Below are positions 17,359-26,731 of a stretch of DNA of 64,000 nucleotides, piece by piece. Location of the stretch: the NCBI RefSeq assembly GCF_900188105.1, contig NZ_FZNP01000010.1:62001-126000 (forward strand), written 5' to 3'. The translations under genes were made by a program, and so were the position numbers. A model generated the notes under the pieces. It saw only the letters and a list, made by a program, of their open reading frames with translations. It was not told the origin of the DNA and searched no databases. Each line of letters starts with the position of its first letter. The stretch's first letter is position 1. This DNA comes from Actinomadura mexicana. GTDB lineage: Bacteria; Actinomycetota; Actinomycetes; Streptosporangiales; Streptosporangiaceae.

Positions 17359-18120
17359 CTGCTGACCGTGGATTTCCAGCGGTTCCGCGTCTCCCCTGGA
17401 GACCGCGTCCTCGACATGGGGTGCGGCGCCGGACGGCACGCCTTCGAGCTGTACCGACGGGGTGCGCACGTCGTGGCCTTCGACCAGGACGCCGGGGAGC
17501 TGTCCGGCGTGGACAAGATGTTCGGGGCGATGCGCCTCGAAGGCCAGGTGCCCGAGAACGCGACCGCCGAGACCGTGCGGGGCGACGCGCTGGACCTGCC
17601 GTTCCCGGACGACCACTTCGACGCGATCGTCGCGTCGGAGGTGCTGGAGCACATCCCCGACGACATGCGGGCGATGCGCGAGCTGCTGCGCGTCCTCAGG
17701 CCCGGCGGGAAGCTCGCGGTGACGGTGCCGAGCTGGCTGCCCGAGCGGGTCTGCTGGGCCCTGTCCGAGGACTACCACACCGCCCCCGGCGGGCACGTGC
17801 GGATCTACACCCGCGCCGAGCTCGAGGCCAAGCTGAAGTCGGTCGGCTTCCGGGTCGGCGGCCACCACCACGCGCACGGCCTGCACGCCCCCTACTGGTG
17901 GATCAAGTGCGCGGTGGGGGTGGACAACGACGGCAACCCGCTCGCCAAGGCCTACCACCAGATCCTCGTCTGGGACATCATGAAGCGGCCGCTCGCCACC
18001 CGGCTGGCCGAGCGCGTCATGAACCCGCTGATCGGCAAGAGCGTCGTCGTCTACTTCGCCAAGCCCGCCGCGCCGGACGCGCCGGCGGCCCCGGCCAGGG
18101 AGACGGCGGATGCGGTCTGA
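17359..18120 (+). CDS. Class I SAM-dependent methyltransferase (probable CTG start)
   Basis: A 253-aa methyltransferase: motif I is VLDMGCGAGRH, then FDQDAG for the acidic ribose contact and LPFPDDHFDAIVASEVLEHI for motifs II/III. GTG 17368 would truncate the N-terminus and sit 16 bp from the Shine-Dalgarno GGAAGGAG (17344-17351). CTG 17359 has 7-bp spacing and yields MLTVDF, a typical family start, so CTG is preferred. It overlaps the toroid gene by 11 bp. The substrate is unknown, probably a glycan or lipid made with the adjacent GT4. Confidence 0.75.
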   Translation: MLTVDFQRFRVSPGDRVLDMGCGAGRHAFELYRRGAHVVAFDQDAGELSGVDKMFGAMRLEGQVPENATAETVRGDALDLPFPDDHFDAIVASEVLEHIPDDMRAMRELLRVLRPGGKLAVTVPSWLPERVCWALSEDYHTAPGGHVRIYTRAELEAKLKSVGFRVGGHHHAHGLHAPYWWIKCAVGVDNDGNPLAKAYHQILVWDIMKRPLATRLAERVMNPLIGKSVVVYFAKPAAPDAPAAPARETADAV

Positions 18121-19225
18121 GACCGCCCCGCCCTCGGTTCCCGGAGTCCTGACCGCCGGCGACGTCGCCGCCACGGCACGGAGCATCGCGGCGCAGCAGG
18201 AGGCCTCCGGCGCGATCCCGTGGTTCTCGCCCACGCACGGCGTCCCCGGCCACGTGGACGCCTGGAACCATGTCGAGGCGGCCATGGCGCTGTCGGTCGC
18301 CGGGCTCGGCGCCGAGGCCAGGCGGGCCTACGAGTGGCTGCGCGGCGTCCAGCGCCCGGACGGGTCGTGGCCCGCGAAGTGGGTGCTGGGCGAGGTCACC
18401 GAGCCGGGCGGGGAGTCCAACCACGCCGCCTACGTCGCGGTCGGCGTCTGGCACGAGCTGCTGACGACCGGGGACGAGGACTTCGCCCGGTACATGTGGC
18501 CGGCGGTCCGGCGGGCGATCGACTTCACGCTCGGGCTGCAGACCCGGCGCGGCGAGATCATCTGGATCCGGCACGACAGCGGCGAGGCGTCCGACCACGC
18601 GCTGCTGACCGGCTGCTCGTCGATCTACCAGTCGCTGCGCTGCGCGGTCGCGCTGGCCGAGCGGCTCGGCGAGCACCAGCCGGACTGGGAGCTCGCCGCC
18701 GACCAGCTCGGGCACGTGGTGGCCGCGCATCCTGAGGCGTTCGCCGACAAGAGCCGCTGGTCGATGGACTGGTACTACCCGGTGCTCGGCGGCCCCGTGC
18801 GGGGTGCGGACGCGGCGCGCCGCTTCGACGAGGCATGGGACACCTTCGTGGTGCCCGGCCTCGGCTGCCGCTGCGTCTCGGACCAGCCGTGGGTGACGGC
18901 GGCGGAGAGCTGCGAGCTGGTGCTGGCACTGGACGCCGCGGGCGACCGCGACCGCGCGCTGGAGCTGTTCACCACCATCCAGCACCTCCGGCACGAGGAC
19001 GGCTCGTACTGGACGGGCTGGCAGTTCGAGAACGAGCGGCACTTCCCGGGGGACCGTTCCACCTACACGGCGGCCGCGGTGGTCCTGGCGGCGGACGCGC
19101 TGGCGGACGCCTCCCCCGGCTCCCGGCTCTTCAAGGAGATCGCGGGACGGCCGCTCGGGCCGTCCGAGGCGTCCGACCCGCTGGCGTGCGGTTGCGCGCT
19201 CGTGGCGGCCGCCAACCGCGCCTGA
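18110..19225 (+). CDS. Prenyltransferase/squalene-cyclase-like alpha-toroid protein
   Basis: A 371-aa all-alpha protein with (alpha/alpha)6-barrel repeats: RPDGSWPAKW and HEDGSYWTGW match the DGSW turns of terpene cyclase and prenyltransferase-type toroids. The DxDD motif of squalene-hopene cyclases is not seen, so cyclase activity is not claimed. A catalytic or carbohydrate-active role (glycoside-hydrolase-like toroid) is possible. It is translationally coupled to the methyltransferase through an 11-bp overlap and ends in a strong bidirectional terminator. Confidence 0.6.
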   Translation: MRSETAPPSVPGVLTAGDVAATARSIAAQQEASGAIPWFSPTHGVPGHVDAWNHVEAAMALSVAGLGAEARRAYEWLRGVQRPDGSWPAKWVLGEVTEPGGESNHAAYVAVGVWHELLTTGDEDFARYMWPAVRRAIDFTLGLQTRRGEIIWIRHDSGEASDHALLTGCSSIYQSLRCAVALAERLGEHQPDWELAADQLGHVVAAHPEAFADKSRWSMDWYYPVLGGPVRGADAARRFDEAWDTFVVPGLGCRCVSDQPWVTAAESCELVLALDAAGDRDRALELFTTIQHLRHEDGSYWTGWQFENERHFPGDRSTYTAAAVVLAADALADASPGSRLFKEIAGRPLGPSEASDPLACGCALVAAANRA

Positions 19226-19248
19226 CCGGGCTCCCCCGGTCAGGCGCG
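19217..19248. terminator. Bidirectional terminator hairpin between convergent genes
   Basis: Perfect 14-bp arms (CGCGCCTGACCGGG / CCCGGTCAGGCGCG) around a CTCC loop. It contains the toroid gene stop codon and lies 19 bp from the end of the convergent methyltransferase gene. Confidence 0.75.
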
Positions 19249-19267
19249 CCCGCGCAGGCCGGGCGGG

Positions 19268-20050
<783 letters not shown>

Positions 20051-20073
20051 CGCGGAGTCTTGCCGAGCCAGAC

Positions 20074-20087
20074 TGGAACGTGTTCTA
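20074..20087. promoter_or_regulatory. KstR-type operator 3 (ferredoxin-ADH promoter)
   Basis: T-GG-AAC-GT-GTT-CT-A is an exact TnnAACnnGTTnnA match, 76-89 bp upstream of the ferredoxin ATG. It links electron supply to the P450 operon that carries operator 2. Confidence 0.75.
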
Positions 20088-20162
20088 CTTTCGGGGTGAG
20101 CCACCCGTTTCCGAACGATATTCGGTAGGTTGACGGGTGAGTCCCCCGAACGGAGCAGAGCG

Positions 20163-20354
20163 ATGAGAGTACGAGTCGACCCTCTGGTGTGCGAGGCGAA
20201 CGCCGTGTGCGTCGGGCTCGCACCCGAGGTCTTCGACCTCACCGACGACGACGAGCTGCAGGTCCTGCGGCCGGCCGTCCCGCCCGAGGAGCAGGACCGC
20301 GTCCGCCACGCGGTGCGGTCGTGCCCGAAGGCCGCGCTCGCGCTGGAGGAGTAG
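20163..20354 (+). CDS. 3Fe-4S ferredoxin for P450s
   Basis: A 63-aa ferredoxin with three cluster cysteines in the P450-redox-partner arrangement: CEANAVC, then APEVF, and a final SCPKAAL. Three cysteines rather than four indicate a 3Fe-4S cluster. It carries electrons to cytochromes P450, most probably the CYP125-like pair, since both transcription units have KstR-type operators. ATG 20163 has a GGAG upstream. The Zn alcohol dehydrogenase follows by 74 bp. Confidence 0.9.
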   Translation: MRVRVDPLVCEANAVCVGLAPEVFDLTDDDELQVLRPAVPPEEQDRVRHAVRSCPKAALALEE

Positions 20355-20428
20355 CCGGAGGGCTGCCCCCGGTCCCCGTTCACCACCCCAGACCCCCCGG
20401 CAACACCTCAGGCACAGTGGAGGCAGCC

Positions 20429-21517
20429 ATGGCACGCGCCGCGGTACTGCATGCGGTCGGCGACAAGGATCTCGACCTGCGCGACGACGTCTCGACGATC
20501 GATCCGGGTCCCGACCAGGTGAAGGTCAAGATCAAGGCGACCGGGGTCTGCCACTCGGACCTGTCCACCATGACCGGCGTGCTGCCGTCCGCGATGCCGA
20601 CGGTCGTCGGCCACGAGGGCGCCGGGGTCGTGGCGGAGGTCGGCGACCGGGTGACCGGCGTCCGGCCGGGCGACCACGTCGTCGTCAACTGGACGCCCGA
20701 CTGCGGCGAGTGCGGCGAGTGCCTGCGCGGCGAGCCGTACCTGTGCATGACCTACCTCGCGCAGTCGTTCTCCGAGCCCGGGTTCAAGCTCGGCGACGGC
20801 AGCCCCGCGTTCGGCATGGCGGGCACCGGCACCTGGGCGGAGGAGATCGTGCTCCCCGGGCGGGGCGTGATCAAGATCGCGGAGGACATCCCGTTCGAGT
20901 ACGCGGCCCTGCTCGGCTGCGGCATCCCCACCGGGGTCGGCGCCGTGATCAACACGGCGAGGGTCACACCGGGCTCCAGGGTCGCGGTGGTCGGCGCGGG
21001 CGGCGTCGGGCTCTCCGTCATCCAGGGCGCCAAGATCGCGGGCGCGTCGACCATCCTGGCGATCGACCCGAACGAGGCCAAGCACCCCATCGCCAAGCAG
21101 TTCGGCGCGACCCACACCGCGACGCTGGACGACCTCGAGGCCACCAAGGGGCTGCTCACCGGCGGCGCGGGCTTCGACTACACCTTCGAGGTCGTCGGCA
21201 AGTCCGCGGCGATCACCACGGCGTGGAACGCCACCCGGCGCGGCGGTGACGTCATCGTCGTGGGCGCCGGCGCCGCCGACGACGACTGGAGCCAGACCGC
21301 GTTCGCGCTGCTGTTCGACGGCAAGAGCCTGAAGCCGTCCCTGTACGGCGGCTGCGACCTCAAGCGCGACATCCCGCTGTTCGTCGACCTGTGGCGGGCC
21401 GGGAAGCTCGACATCGACAGCCTCATCACCCGCCGGATCGGCTTCGAGGACCTGAACGACGCCGTCCGCGCCCTCACCAACGGCGAAGTCATCCGCCAGG
21501 TGGTTCTGTTCGACTAG
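20429..21517 (+). CDS. Zinc-dependent alcohol dehydrogenase (class III-like)
   Basis: A 362-aa MDR enzyme. Catalytic zinc ligands lie in GVCHSDLS and GHEGAG; the structural zinc lobe has four cysteines in CGECGECLRGEPYLC; the NAD site is GAGGVGLSV. It is downstream of the ferredoxin in a KstR-type unit, so it may oxidise the side-chain alcohol made by the P450s to an aldehyde; that role is inferred. Its TAG stop is the first part of a dispersed repeat also found after two other genes in this window. Confidence 0.85.
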   Translation: MARAAVLHAVGDKDLDLRDDVSTIDPGPDQVKVKIKATGVCHSDLSTMTGVLPSAMPTVVGHEGAGVVAEVGDRVTGVRPGDHVVVNWTPDCGECGECLRGEPYLCMTYLAQSFSEPGFKLGDGSPAFGMAGTGTWAEEIVLPGRGVIKIAEDIPFEYAALLGCGIPTGVGAVINTARVTPGSRVAVVGAGGVGLSVIQGAKIAGASTILAIDPNEAKHPIAKQFGATHTATLDDLEATKGLLTGGAGFDYTFEVVGKSAAITTAWNATRRGGDVIVVGAGAADDDWSQTAFALLFDGKSLKPSLYGGCDLKRDIPLFVDLWRAGKLDIDSLITRRIGFEDLNDAVRALTNGEVIRQVVLFD

Positions 21518-21575
21518 CCTTCCTCTCCTCCTTCGGGCCTGGCAGCCGATCGCCGGCATCGCTTCGGCTCGCGCT
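21515..21575 (-). repeat. TAG-anchored dispersed repeat, copy 1
   Basis: It starts at the ADH stop codon: TAG, a pyrimidine tract (TCCTCTCCTCCTTC), GGGCCTGGC, then a GATCGCCGGCATCGCTTCGG segment. Read in the direction of the upstream gene, it matches the sequences beginning at the TAG stops at 30908 and 38712. This copy lacks the long tail present at the others. Confidence 0.65.
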
Positions 21576-21688
21576 CTCGGGTTGCCGCGTGGTCGGGGCG
21601 GGGGTGTGTTCCGGGCGCGTATGATCCTTGTCTGTTCGGGTCGGGGTCTGTTCGGGTCGGGCGGACGAGTCGTCATGGAGCGCGATTG

Positions 21689-23554
21689 GTGCACGGTCTG
21701 CGGTGGCTCCCGGCCGCGGCGGCGATCTCGGTGGTGCTCACGGGATCTGTCACGGTCGCCCTCTTCCCGGCTCCCGCGGCGCACGCCGCGCCCCGGGTCG
21801 TCAGGATTCATGACGTCCAGGGCGCGGCGCACATCTCGCCCCTGAACGGGGCCGCGGTCGCCCGGGTGCCGGGCGTCGTGACGGCGGTGACCGCCAACGG
21901 CTTCTGGATGCAGGACCCGCGGCCCGACCGGAGCGCCGCGACGTCGGAGGGCGTCTTCGTCTTCAGCCGGAACCGGCCGCGGGCGGCGGTCGGCGACGCG
22001 GTCCGGGTGGACGGCAGGGTCAGCGAGTTCCGGCCGGACGGCGGCGCGTCCGGCGGGCTGACCCGGACGGAGATCGACGCCACCGCCACCACGGTCGACG
22101 CGCACGGGACGCCGCCGCGGGCCCTCGTGCTCGGCGCGGGCGGGCTCAGGCCGCCGGGCGTGGTCGACCACGGGCTGGGGAACGTGGAGCGCGGCGGCGC
22201 GTTCGACACCCGCCGCGACGCCCTGGACTTCTACGAGGCCCTCGAAGGCATGCGGATCGAACTCCGCGACGCCGTCGCCGCCGGCCCGTCCCGCTACGGC
22301 GAGGTGCCCGTGCTGCCCTCCGGGGGCGCCGGCGCCCGGCCCCGGACGGCACGCGGCGGCATCCTGCTGCGCGACGGCGACGCCAACCCCGAGCGGGTCA
22401 TCCTCGACGACGCGCTCGCCCCGCTGCCCGGCATGGACGTCGGCGACCGGCTGCCCGGCGCGAACGCCGGGGTCCTCGACTACTCCTACGGCGACTACAA
22501 GCTGCTGCTCACCGCGACGCCGCGGCGCGCCCCCGGCGGGCTCGCCCGCGAGGCGACCCGGGCGCAGCGCCCCGGCGAGCTCGCCGTCGCCACCGCCGGG
22601 CTGGACGGGCTCGGCCCCGACGCCCCGGCCGCGCGGTTCGACGCCGCGGCGCGCGACATCGTGGACGGCCTGCGCTCCCCCGACCTCGTCGCGGTGAGCG
22701 GCCTCGGCGACAACAGCGGCGCCGACGACGACGGCACCGTCGCCGACGACCAGAGCGTCGCGCAGCTGATCACGGCGATCAGCGCGGCGGGCGGCCCCGC
22801 CTACGACTGGCGCTCGGTCGACCCCCGTGACAACGCCGACGGCGGGCGCAAGGGCGCGAACGACCGGGTGGGGTTCCTGTTCCGCACCGACCGCGGGCTC
22901 TCGTTCGTCGACCGCCCGTCGCTGGCCGACCCCGTCCCCGACGCCCCGCCCGAGCGGCCCGACCCGGCCGTCACGCCGGTCAGGGCCGTCCCGCGCGGCG
23001 GCGCTGCGGGGCTCACGCTGAGCCCCGGCCGGATCGCGCCGGGCGACGCCGCGTGGGCCGGCGCCCGCAAGCCCATCGCCGGGGAGCTGACCTGGCGGGG
23101 CCGCCGCATCATCGTCGTCGCGAACCAGTGGTTCCCCCGCACCGGGGACGACCAGCCGCTGTTCGGGCGCCGCCAGCCGCCGGCGCAGCCCACCCAGTGG
23201 CGCCGGGACGCGCAGGCCCGCGTGGTCGCGGGCTTCGTGAACTCCGTCCGGAAGGTGGACGCGCGGGCCCGCGTGATCGTGGCGGGCGACCTCGGCGACC
23301 GCGGGACCTCCGCCCCGGTCCGCACCCTCGCCGAGGGGGCGGGGCTCGCCGACCTGCCCGCCGAACTGCCCGCGGGCGACCGCTACACGGCGGTGACCGG
23401 CGGCAACGCCGAGGACCTCGACCACATCCTGCTGAGTCCGGCGCTGCGCCGGAACCGGCACGAGTTCGACGTGGTGCACCGCCGCGCGGAGTTCGCCGAC
23501 CGCGCCGGCGCCCGCGATCCCACGGTCGTCCGCATCGCGGTGACCGGCCGATAG
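21689..23554 (+). CDS. Secreted endonuclease/exonuclease/phosphatase-family protein
   Basis: A 621-aa exported protein. The N-terminus is a Sec signal peptide (AAAAISVVLTGSVTVALF, cleavage near AHAAP). Next comes an OB-like region (VPGVVTAVTANGFWMQDP) typical of ExeM/NucH-type extracellular nucleases. The C-terminal half has the EEP fold: NSGADDD, VANQWFP, VAGDLGDRG and AEDLDHILLSP. The usual GD(F/L)N reads GDLGD, so one metal-site residue is altered. GTG 21689, 8 bp after GGAG, is preferred to TTG 21686. It probably degrades extracellular nucleic acid or phosphoester, with activity uncertain. Confidence 0.7.
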   Translation: MHGLRWLPAAAAISVVLTGSVTVALFPAPAAHAAPRVVRIHDVQGAAHISPLNGAAVARVPGVVTAVTANGFWMQDPRPDRSAATSEGVFVFSRNRPRAAVGDAVRVDGRVSEFRPDGGASGGLTRTEIDATATTVDAHGTPPRALVLGAGGLRPPGVVDHGLGNVERGGAFDTRRDALDFYEALEGMRIELRDAVAAGPSRYGEVPVLPSGGAGARPRTARGGILLRDGDANPERVILDDALAPLPGMDVGDRLPGANAGVLDYSYGDYKLLLTATPRRAPGGLAREATRAQRPGELAVATAGLDGLGPDAPAARFDAAARDIVDGLRSPDLVAVSGLGDNSGADDDGTVADDQSVAQLITAISAAGGPAYDWRSVDPRDNADGGRKGANDRVGFLFRTDRGLSFVDRPSLADPVPDAPPERPDPAVTPVRAVPRGGAAGLTLSPGRIAPGDAAWAGARKPIAGELTWRGRRIIVVANQWFPRTGDDQPLFGRRQPPAQPTQWRRDAQARVVAGFVNSVRKVDARARVIVAGDLGDRGTSAPVRTLAEGAGLADLPAELPAGDRYTAVTGGNAEDLDHILLSPALRRNRHEFDVVHRRAEFADRAGARDPTVVRIAVTGR

Positions 23555-23682
23555 CGTTCCCGAATTTGGGAGATGCCGAAAGTAGCGTCGCGGTTAGGTC
23601 CGGAATACCTCCGGGGTTTTTCCCCTCACCGGTGGGGCAGCGTCCGATCGGCACAACCCCCCACCGGGAGGAGACGCCTTCC

Positions 23683-23868
23683 ATGGCGACCCGATATCGG
23701 CCGCACATCAGCCTGCTCGGCCTCATCTACCTGATCATCGGCGTGTTCATCGCCTGGGACCGCGGCTACATCAACGAGGGCCTGGTCGAGAAGCTCGTCA
23801 GCGCGGTGCTGGCGATCTTCCTCTGGATCCTCGTCCTGCTCGGCGTGGACTTCCACATCAACTTCTGA
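23683..23868 (+). CDS. Small two-helix membrane protein
   Basis: A 61-aa protein with two hydrophobic helices (ISLLGLIYLIIGVFIAW and LVSAVLAIFLWILVLLGV) separated by an acidic loop. A strong GGGAGGAG ribosome site precedes ATG 23683. The short length, hydrophobicity and strong translation signals support a real gene; its function is unknown. A 15-bp hairpin terminator follows. Confidence 0.7.
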   Translation: MATRYRPHISLLGLIYLIIGVFIAWDRGYINEGLVEKLVSAVLAIFLWILVLLGVDFHINF

Positions 23869-23892
23869 GCCCTCGCGTCCCCCGAACCGGGC

Positions 23893-23929
23893 ACGGGCCG
23901 TCCCTCTCCCCCGCAGAGGGACGGCCCGT
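23893..23929. terminator. 15-bp hairpin after small membrane protein
   Basis: Perfect arms ACGGGCCGTCCCTCT / AGAGGGACGGCCCGT around a 7-nt loop, 24 bp after the stop. It is strong, though without a T-run. Confidence 0.75.
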
Positions 23930-24015
23930 CCGCCCCGCGGCCCGTGTCCTCGCCGACAGGTGCACGTCGCCGCCCAGTCATAGACCGCAAGTGCCGCAAA
24001 GGTTACTTTCCGCTC

Positions 24016-24096
24016 ATGACCAAAAAGGACTGCAGTTGCGGACATGGCGGCGGATGCTCGTGCGCGAAGGGCTGCTCCTGCGGCTGCAACGGCTGA
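24016..24096 (+). CDS. 26-residue Cys-rich metallothionein-like peptide
   Basis: The ORF starts ATG ACC AAA AAG GAC TGC and encodes 26 residues, seven of them Cys, arranged as three CSC motifs plus a final Cys (CSC-GHGGG-CSC-AKG-CSC-G-C-NG). It has one His and no aromatic residues, which fits a Cu(I) or Zn cluster peptide in the cytosol. There is no good Shine-Dalgarno sequence, but TAGACC (23981) and TTACTT (24003), 16 bp apart, could form a promoter starting at about the ATG, giving a leaderless mRNA. A small hairpin follows. It is too short for standard ORF calls; being real is inferred from the Cys periodicity. Confidence 0.6.
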   Translation: MTKKDCSCGHGGGCSCAKGCSCGCNG

Positions 24097-24101
24097 CCGC
24101 C

Positions 24102-24116
24102 GAGCACCCCGTGCTC
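24102..24116. terminator. Small hairpin between Cys-rich peptide and beta-propeller gene
   Basis: GAGCAC-CCC-GTGCTC, perfect 6-bp arms, lies between the two convergent stop codons and overlaps the propeller stop. Confidence 0.45.
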
Positions 24117-26619
24117 ACCTGAGGGCGGGGGCGCGCCAGAGAATCGGGGCGTCGGCGTCGGTGCCGGTCGCCACGATCGTGGAGCCCATGGCGGTGAGGG
24201 CCGTGAGGCGCTGGTCGCCGGGTCCGGTGAGGCCGGGGACGGTGACGCGCCGCCAGCCCACACCGTCGGGTGACGTCAGCACGGCCGCGTCGTCCTTCGC
24301 GGAGGCCGCCGCGACGAAGCCGCCGGGCGTCGCCGCGATGGCGGTGGCGGTCAGGGCGGGGCCGAGGTCGCGCCGCGTCCACGTCGCGCCGGCGTCGGTG
24401 GACACCAGCGCGGCCGCGCCGCCGGCGATCGCGACCAGGGTTTCGCCCCTGGCGGCGACCTGGGTGAGCGGAGCGGTGAGGCCGGGCGGAAGCCTGGCGG
24501 CGGTCCATGTGAGGCCGTCCGGGGACGTCCAGGCCGCGGGCTCCTTGCCGCGTCCGCCGACCGCCGCGTAGGCCCTGCTCGTGACGGTCACGTCGGCCGG
24601 GGCGCCGTCGAGGCCCGCGCGGCTCCAGGTGCGGAGGTCGGCCGAGCGCCAGGCCACGCCGGTCCCGACCGCGACGTAGCCGGACGGGCCGGCGGCGGCG
24701 GCCACGGGCGGCGGGCCCGCCGGGAACTCGGGCTTCTGCCAGGTGAGACCGTCCTGCGAGGTCAGCGCGAGGGGGCCGGGGGACGCGCCCGACACGCGGC
24801 CGACGGCCAGCCAGCCGCGCCCGCCGCGGACGGCGTCGGACAGCAGGCCGGCCGTGGCGGGGAGCCCGGCGCGCCTCCACGCGCGGCCGTCGGGGGCCGT
24901 CCAGATCGCGGCGTTGCCGTTGGTGCTGCCCACCGCGACGGAGACGCCCGGCCCCGCGGCCAGCGACCTGACCGAGCGCTCCGGGTGGACGGCGCCCGGG
25001 ACGGTGCGCAGGTCCACGCCGAACAGGTAGCCGTCGTCGCCCTGCCGCCCGGAGACGGCGATCTTCCCGTTGGCCACCGTCAGGCCGCTGCTGCGCACCG
25101 GCGCGGGGATGGAGCCTCCCGGCTGCCAGGTGCGGCCGTCCGCGCTGCGCAGCACGGTGCGCGCGCCCTTCGCGCCCTGGACGATGACGGCCAGGCCCGA
25201 GGGTGTGCCGTCGAAGCGCTCGATGCCGGCGCCGCCGAACCGGCCCGCGGCCTGCCACCTGCCGCCGTCCGCCGAGGTGAACAGGACACCGAACCGCGCC
25301 GTCCTGCGATGCTTCTTGCGGCCGGTCGTCCGCCTGCCCTCGCGGACGGTCGCGAACCCGCCGGGGCCGACCGCGAGGCCCTTGGCGGGCCCGTACGAGC
25401 CCTGTGCCTGCGGGACGCCGACGAGCGCCCACGTCCGGCCGCCGTCGGTGGACCGCCAGAGGCCGTCGGTCCGCACGGTCCGCGTGACCTTCTTCTTGCC
25501 CCGCTTCTGGGTGACCCTCTTGCCGTACGTCCCGTGGACCACGACCGCGTTCCCGGACGCCGCCACCTGGTCGAGGGCGATGACCCCCGGGATGCCCTCG
25601 ACGCGCTGCCACGCGCGCCCGTCCGCCGAGCTCCAGGCCACCGCCCGGCCGCCGGACGCGCCCACGGCGACGAAGCCCTGGCCGGTGCGGGCCAGGTCGT
25701 TCACCTGGTCGGACGGCGTGAAGCCCGCGGCGGGCGGGCGGCGCGTCCAGGTCGCGGCGTCCTCGCTCGTCCACGCGGTCACGACGCCGGCGGAGGAGCG
25801 GCCGAGCGCCGCCCAGCGGCCCGCGCCGCCGTCGACGAGGTGCGGGGTGTCGCCGGGAGGGACGGCGGAGCCGTCCGCCGTGCGCACCGCCGCGAGCGAC
25901 CAGGCGTGCCCCGCGTCCGCGGAGACCAGGAAGCGGGCCCGCTCCCGGCCGGGGACGCCGTCGCCCTCGGTGCCCGCCGCGACGACGGTCCCGCCCGCGG
26001 CGGCGATGGTCGTGAGGTCCTGGACGAGGCCGTCGCTCGTGGCGGCCGGATCGGGGGCGAACAGCCGGTCCGCCGCGACCGGCCCGGGAACGCCCTGCCC
26101 GGCCGGTCCGTCGTCGCCCCGCGACACCGCGAAGATCGCGCCGCCGGCGACCGCGGCGAGCCCGGCCGCGACCGCGGCACGCGCGCGCAGCCGCCGTGTC
26201 GGCCCGGACCGCATCGCCGGCCGGGGCCGGGGCTTGGGCCTGGGCGGACCGGCGACCAGGACGTCATGCGGATCGGGCTTCGCCGGGGGCCGCGGCGGCT
26301 TCGGCCGCGGGGGCGCGGTGTTCGCCGCCGCAACGGGCGGCTTCGGCCGCGCGGGCGGCTTCACCGGGGACTTCGCGCGGACGGTGTCGCGGCTCGCGGG
26401 CCGCGGCGCGGCCTCCCCGGACGGGGCGCCGTGGCCCCAGTCCAGCCCGGCGGACCGCCACGCCTCGTAGGCGCGCTGCCAGGGCGACCGCGCGGCCGGC
26501 ATGTCCGCGAGGTCGCCCGCGACACCGAAGGTGAGGCGCCGCCGCACGTGGCGGGAGTCCGCCGGGCCCTCCTCGGCCGTCCGCCGGGCCTCGTGCTGCT
26601 CCGGGGTCCTCGCCGTCAC
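24115..26619 (-). CDS. Membrane-anchored Asp-box beta-propeller protein
   Basis: An 834-aa protein. About residues 1-145 are cytoplasmic and rich in Pro, Arg and Lys. A single transmembrane helix follows (ARAAVAAGLAAVAGGAIFAV), and the rest is extracellular. The exported part has about twelve Asp-box-like turns (S/T-x-D-G-x-x-W, for example STDGGRTW, SADGRTW, TSPDGLTW), indicating one or two beta-propellers of the BNR/sialidase fold. No sialidase catalytic Arg triad or Tyr could be assigned, so an enzymatic role is not claimed. The start is GTG 26619 with GGAG upstream. It may bind wall glycans or act as a surface scaffold. Confidence 0.7.
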   Translation of the reverse strand: MTARTPEQHEARRTAEEGPADSRHVRRRLTFGVAGDLADMPAARSPWQRAYEAWRSAGLDWGHGAPSGEAAPRPASRDTVRAKSPVKPPARPKPPVAAANTAPPRPKPPRPPAKPDPHDVLVAGPPRPKPRPRPAMRSGPTRRLRARAAVAAGLAAVAGGAIFAVSRGDDGPAGQGVPGPVAADRLFAPDPAATSDGLVQDLTTIAAAGGTVVAAGTEGDGVPGRERARFLVSADAGHAWSLAAVRTADGSAVPPGDTPHLVDGGAGRWAALGRSSAGVVTAWTSEDAATWTRRPPAAGFTPSDQVNDLARTGQGFVAVGASGGRAVAWSSADGRAWQRVEGIPGVIALDQVAASGNAVVVHGTYGKRVTQKRGKKKVTRTVRTDGLWRSTDGGRTWALVGVPQAQGSYGPAKGLAVGPGGFATVREGRRTTGRKKHRRTARFGVLFTSADGGRWQAAGRFGGAGIERFDGTPSGLAVIVQGAKGARTVLRSADGRTWQPGGSIPAPVRSSGLTVANGKIAVSGRQGDDGYLFGVDLRTVPGAVHPERSVRSLAAGPGVSVAVGSTNGNAAIWTAPDGRAWRRAGLPATAGLLSDAVRGGRGWLAVGRVSGASPGPLALTSQDGLTWQKPEFPAGPPPVAAAAGPSGYVAVGTGVAWRSADLRTWSRAGLDGAPADVTVTSRAYAAVGGRGKEPAAWTSPDGLTWTAARLPPGLTAPLTQVAARGETLVAIAGGAAALVSTDAGATWTRRDLGPALTATAIAATPGGFVAAASAKDDAAVLTSPDGVGWRRVTVPGLTGPGDQRLTALTAMGSTIVATGTDADAPILWRAPALR

Positions 26620-26731
26620 ACGCGCTCCTTCACGGTCCCTGTCGAGTCACCATCAAATCGCGCCACGGGGCCCCTTGTACTGACATCCACGTGAACGGCG
26701 GCCGATGGGGCCGCGGGAGCGTTCTATCACC

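Noticed and set aside
18110-19225. Squalene-hopene or other terpene cyclase
   Set aside because: The toroid fold is suggested by DGSW-type turns, but the catalytic DxDD or DDxxD motifs are not visible.
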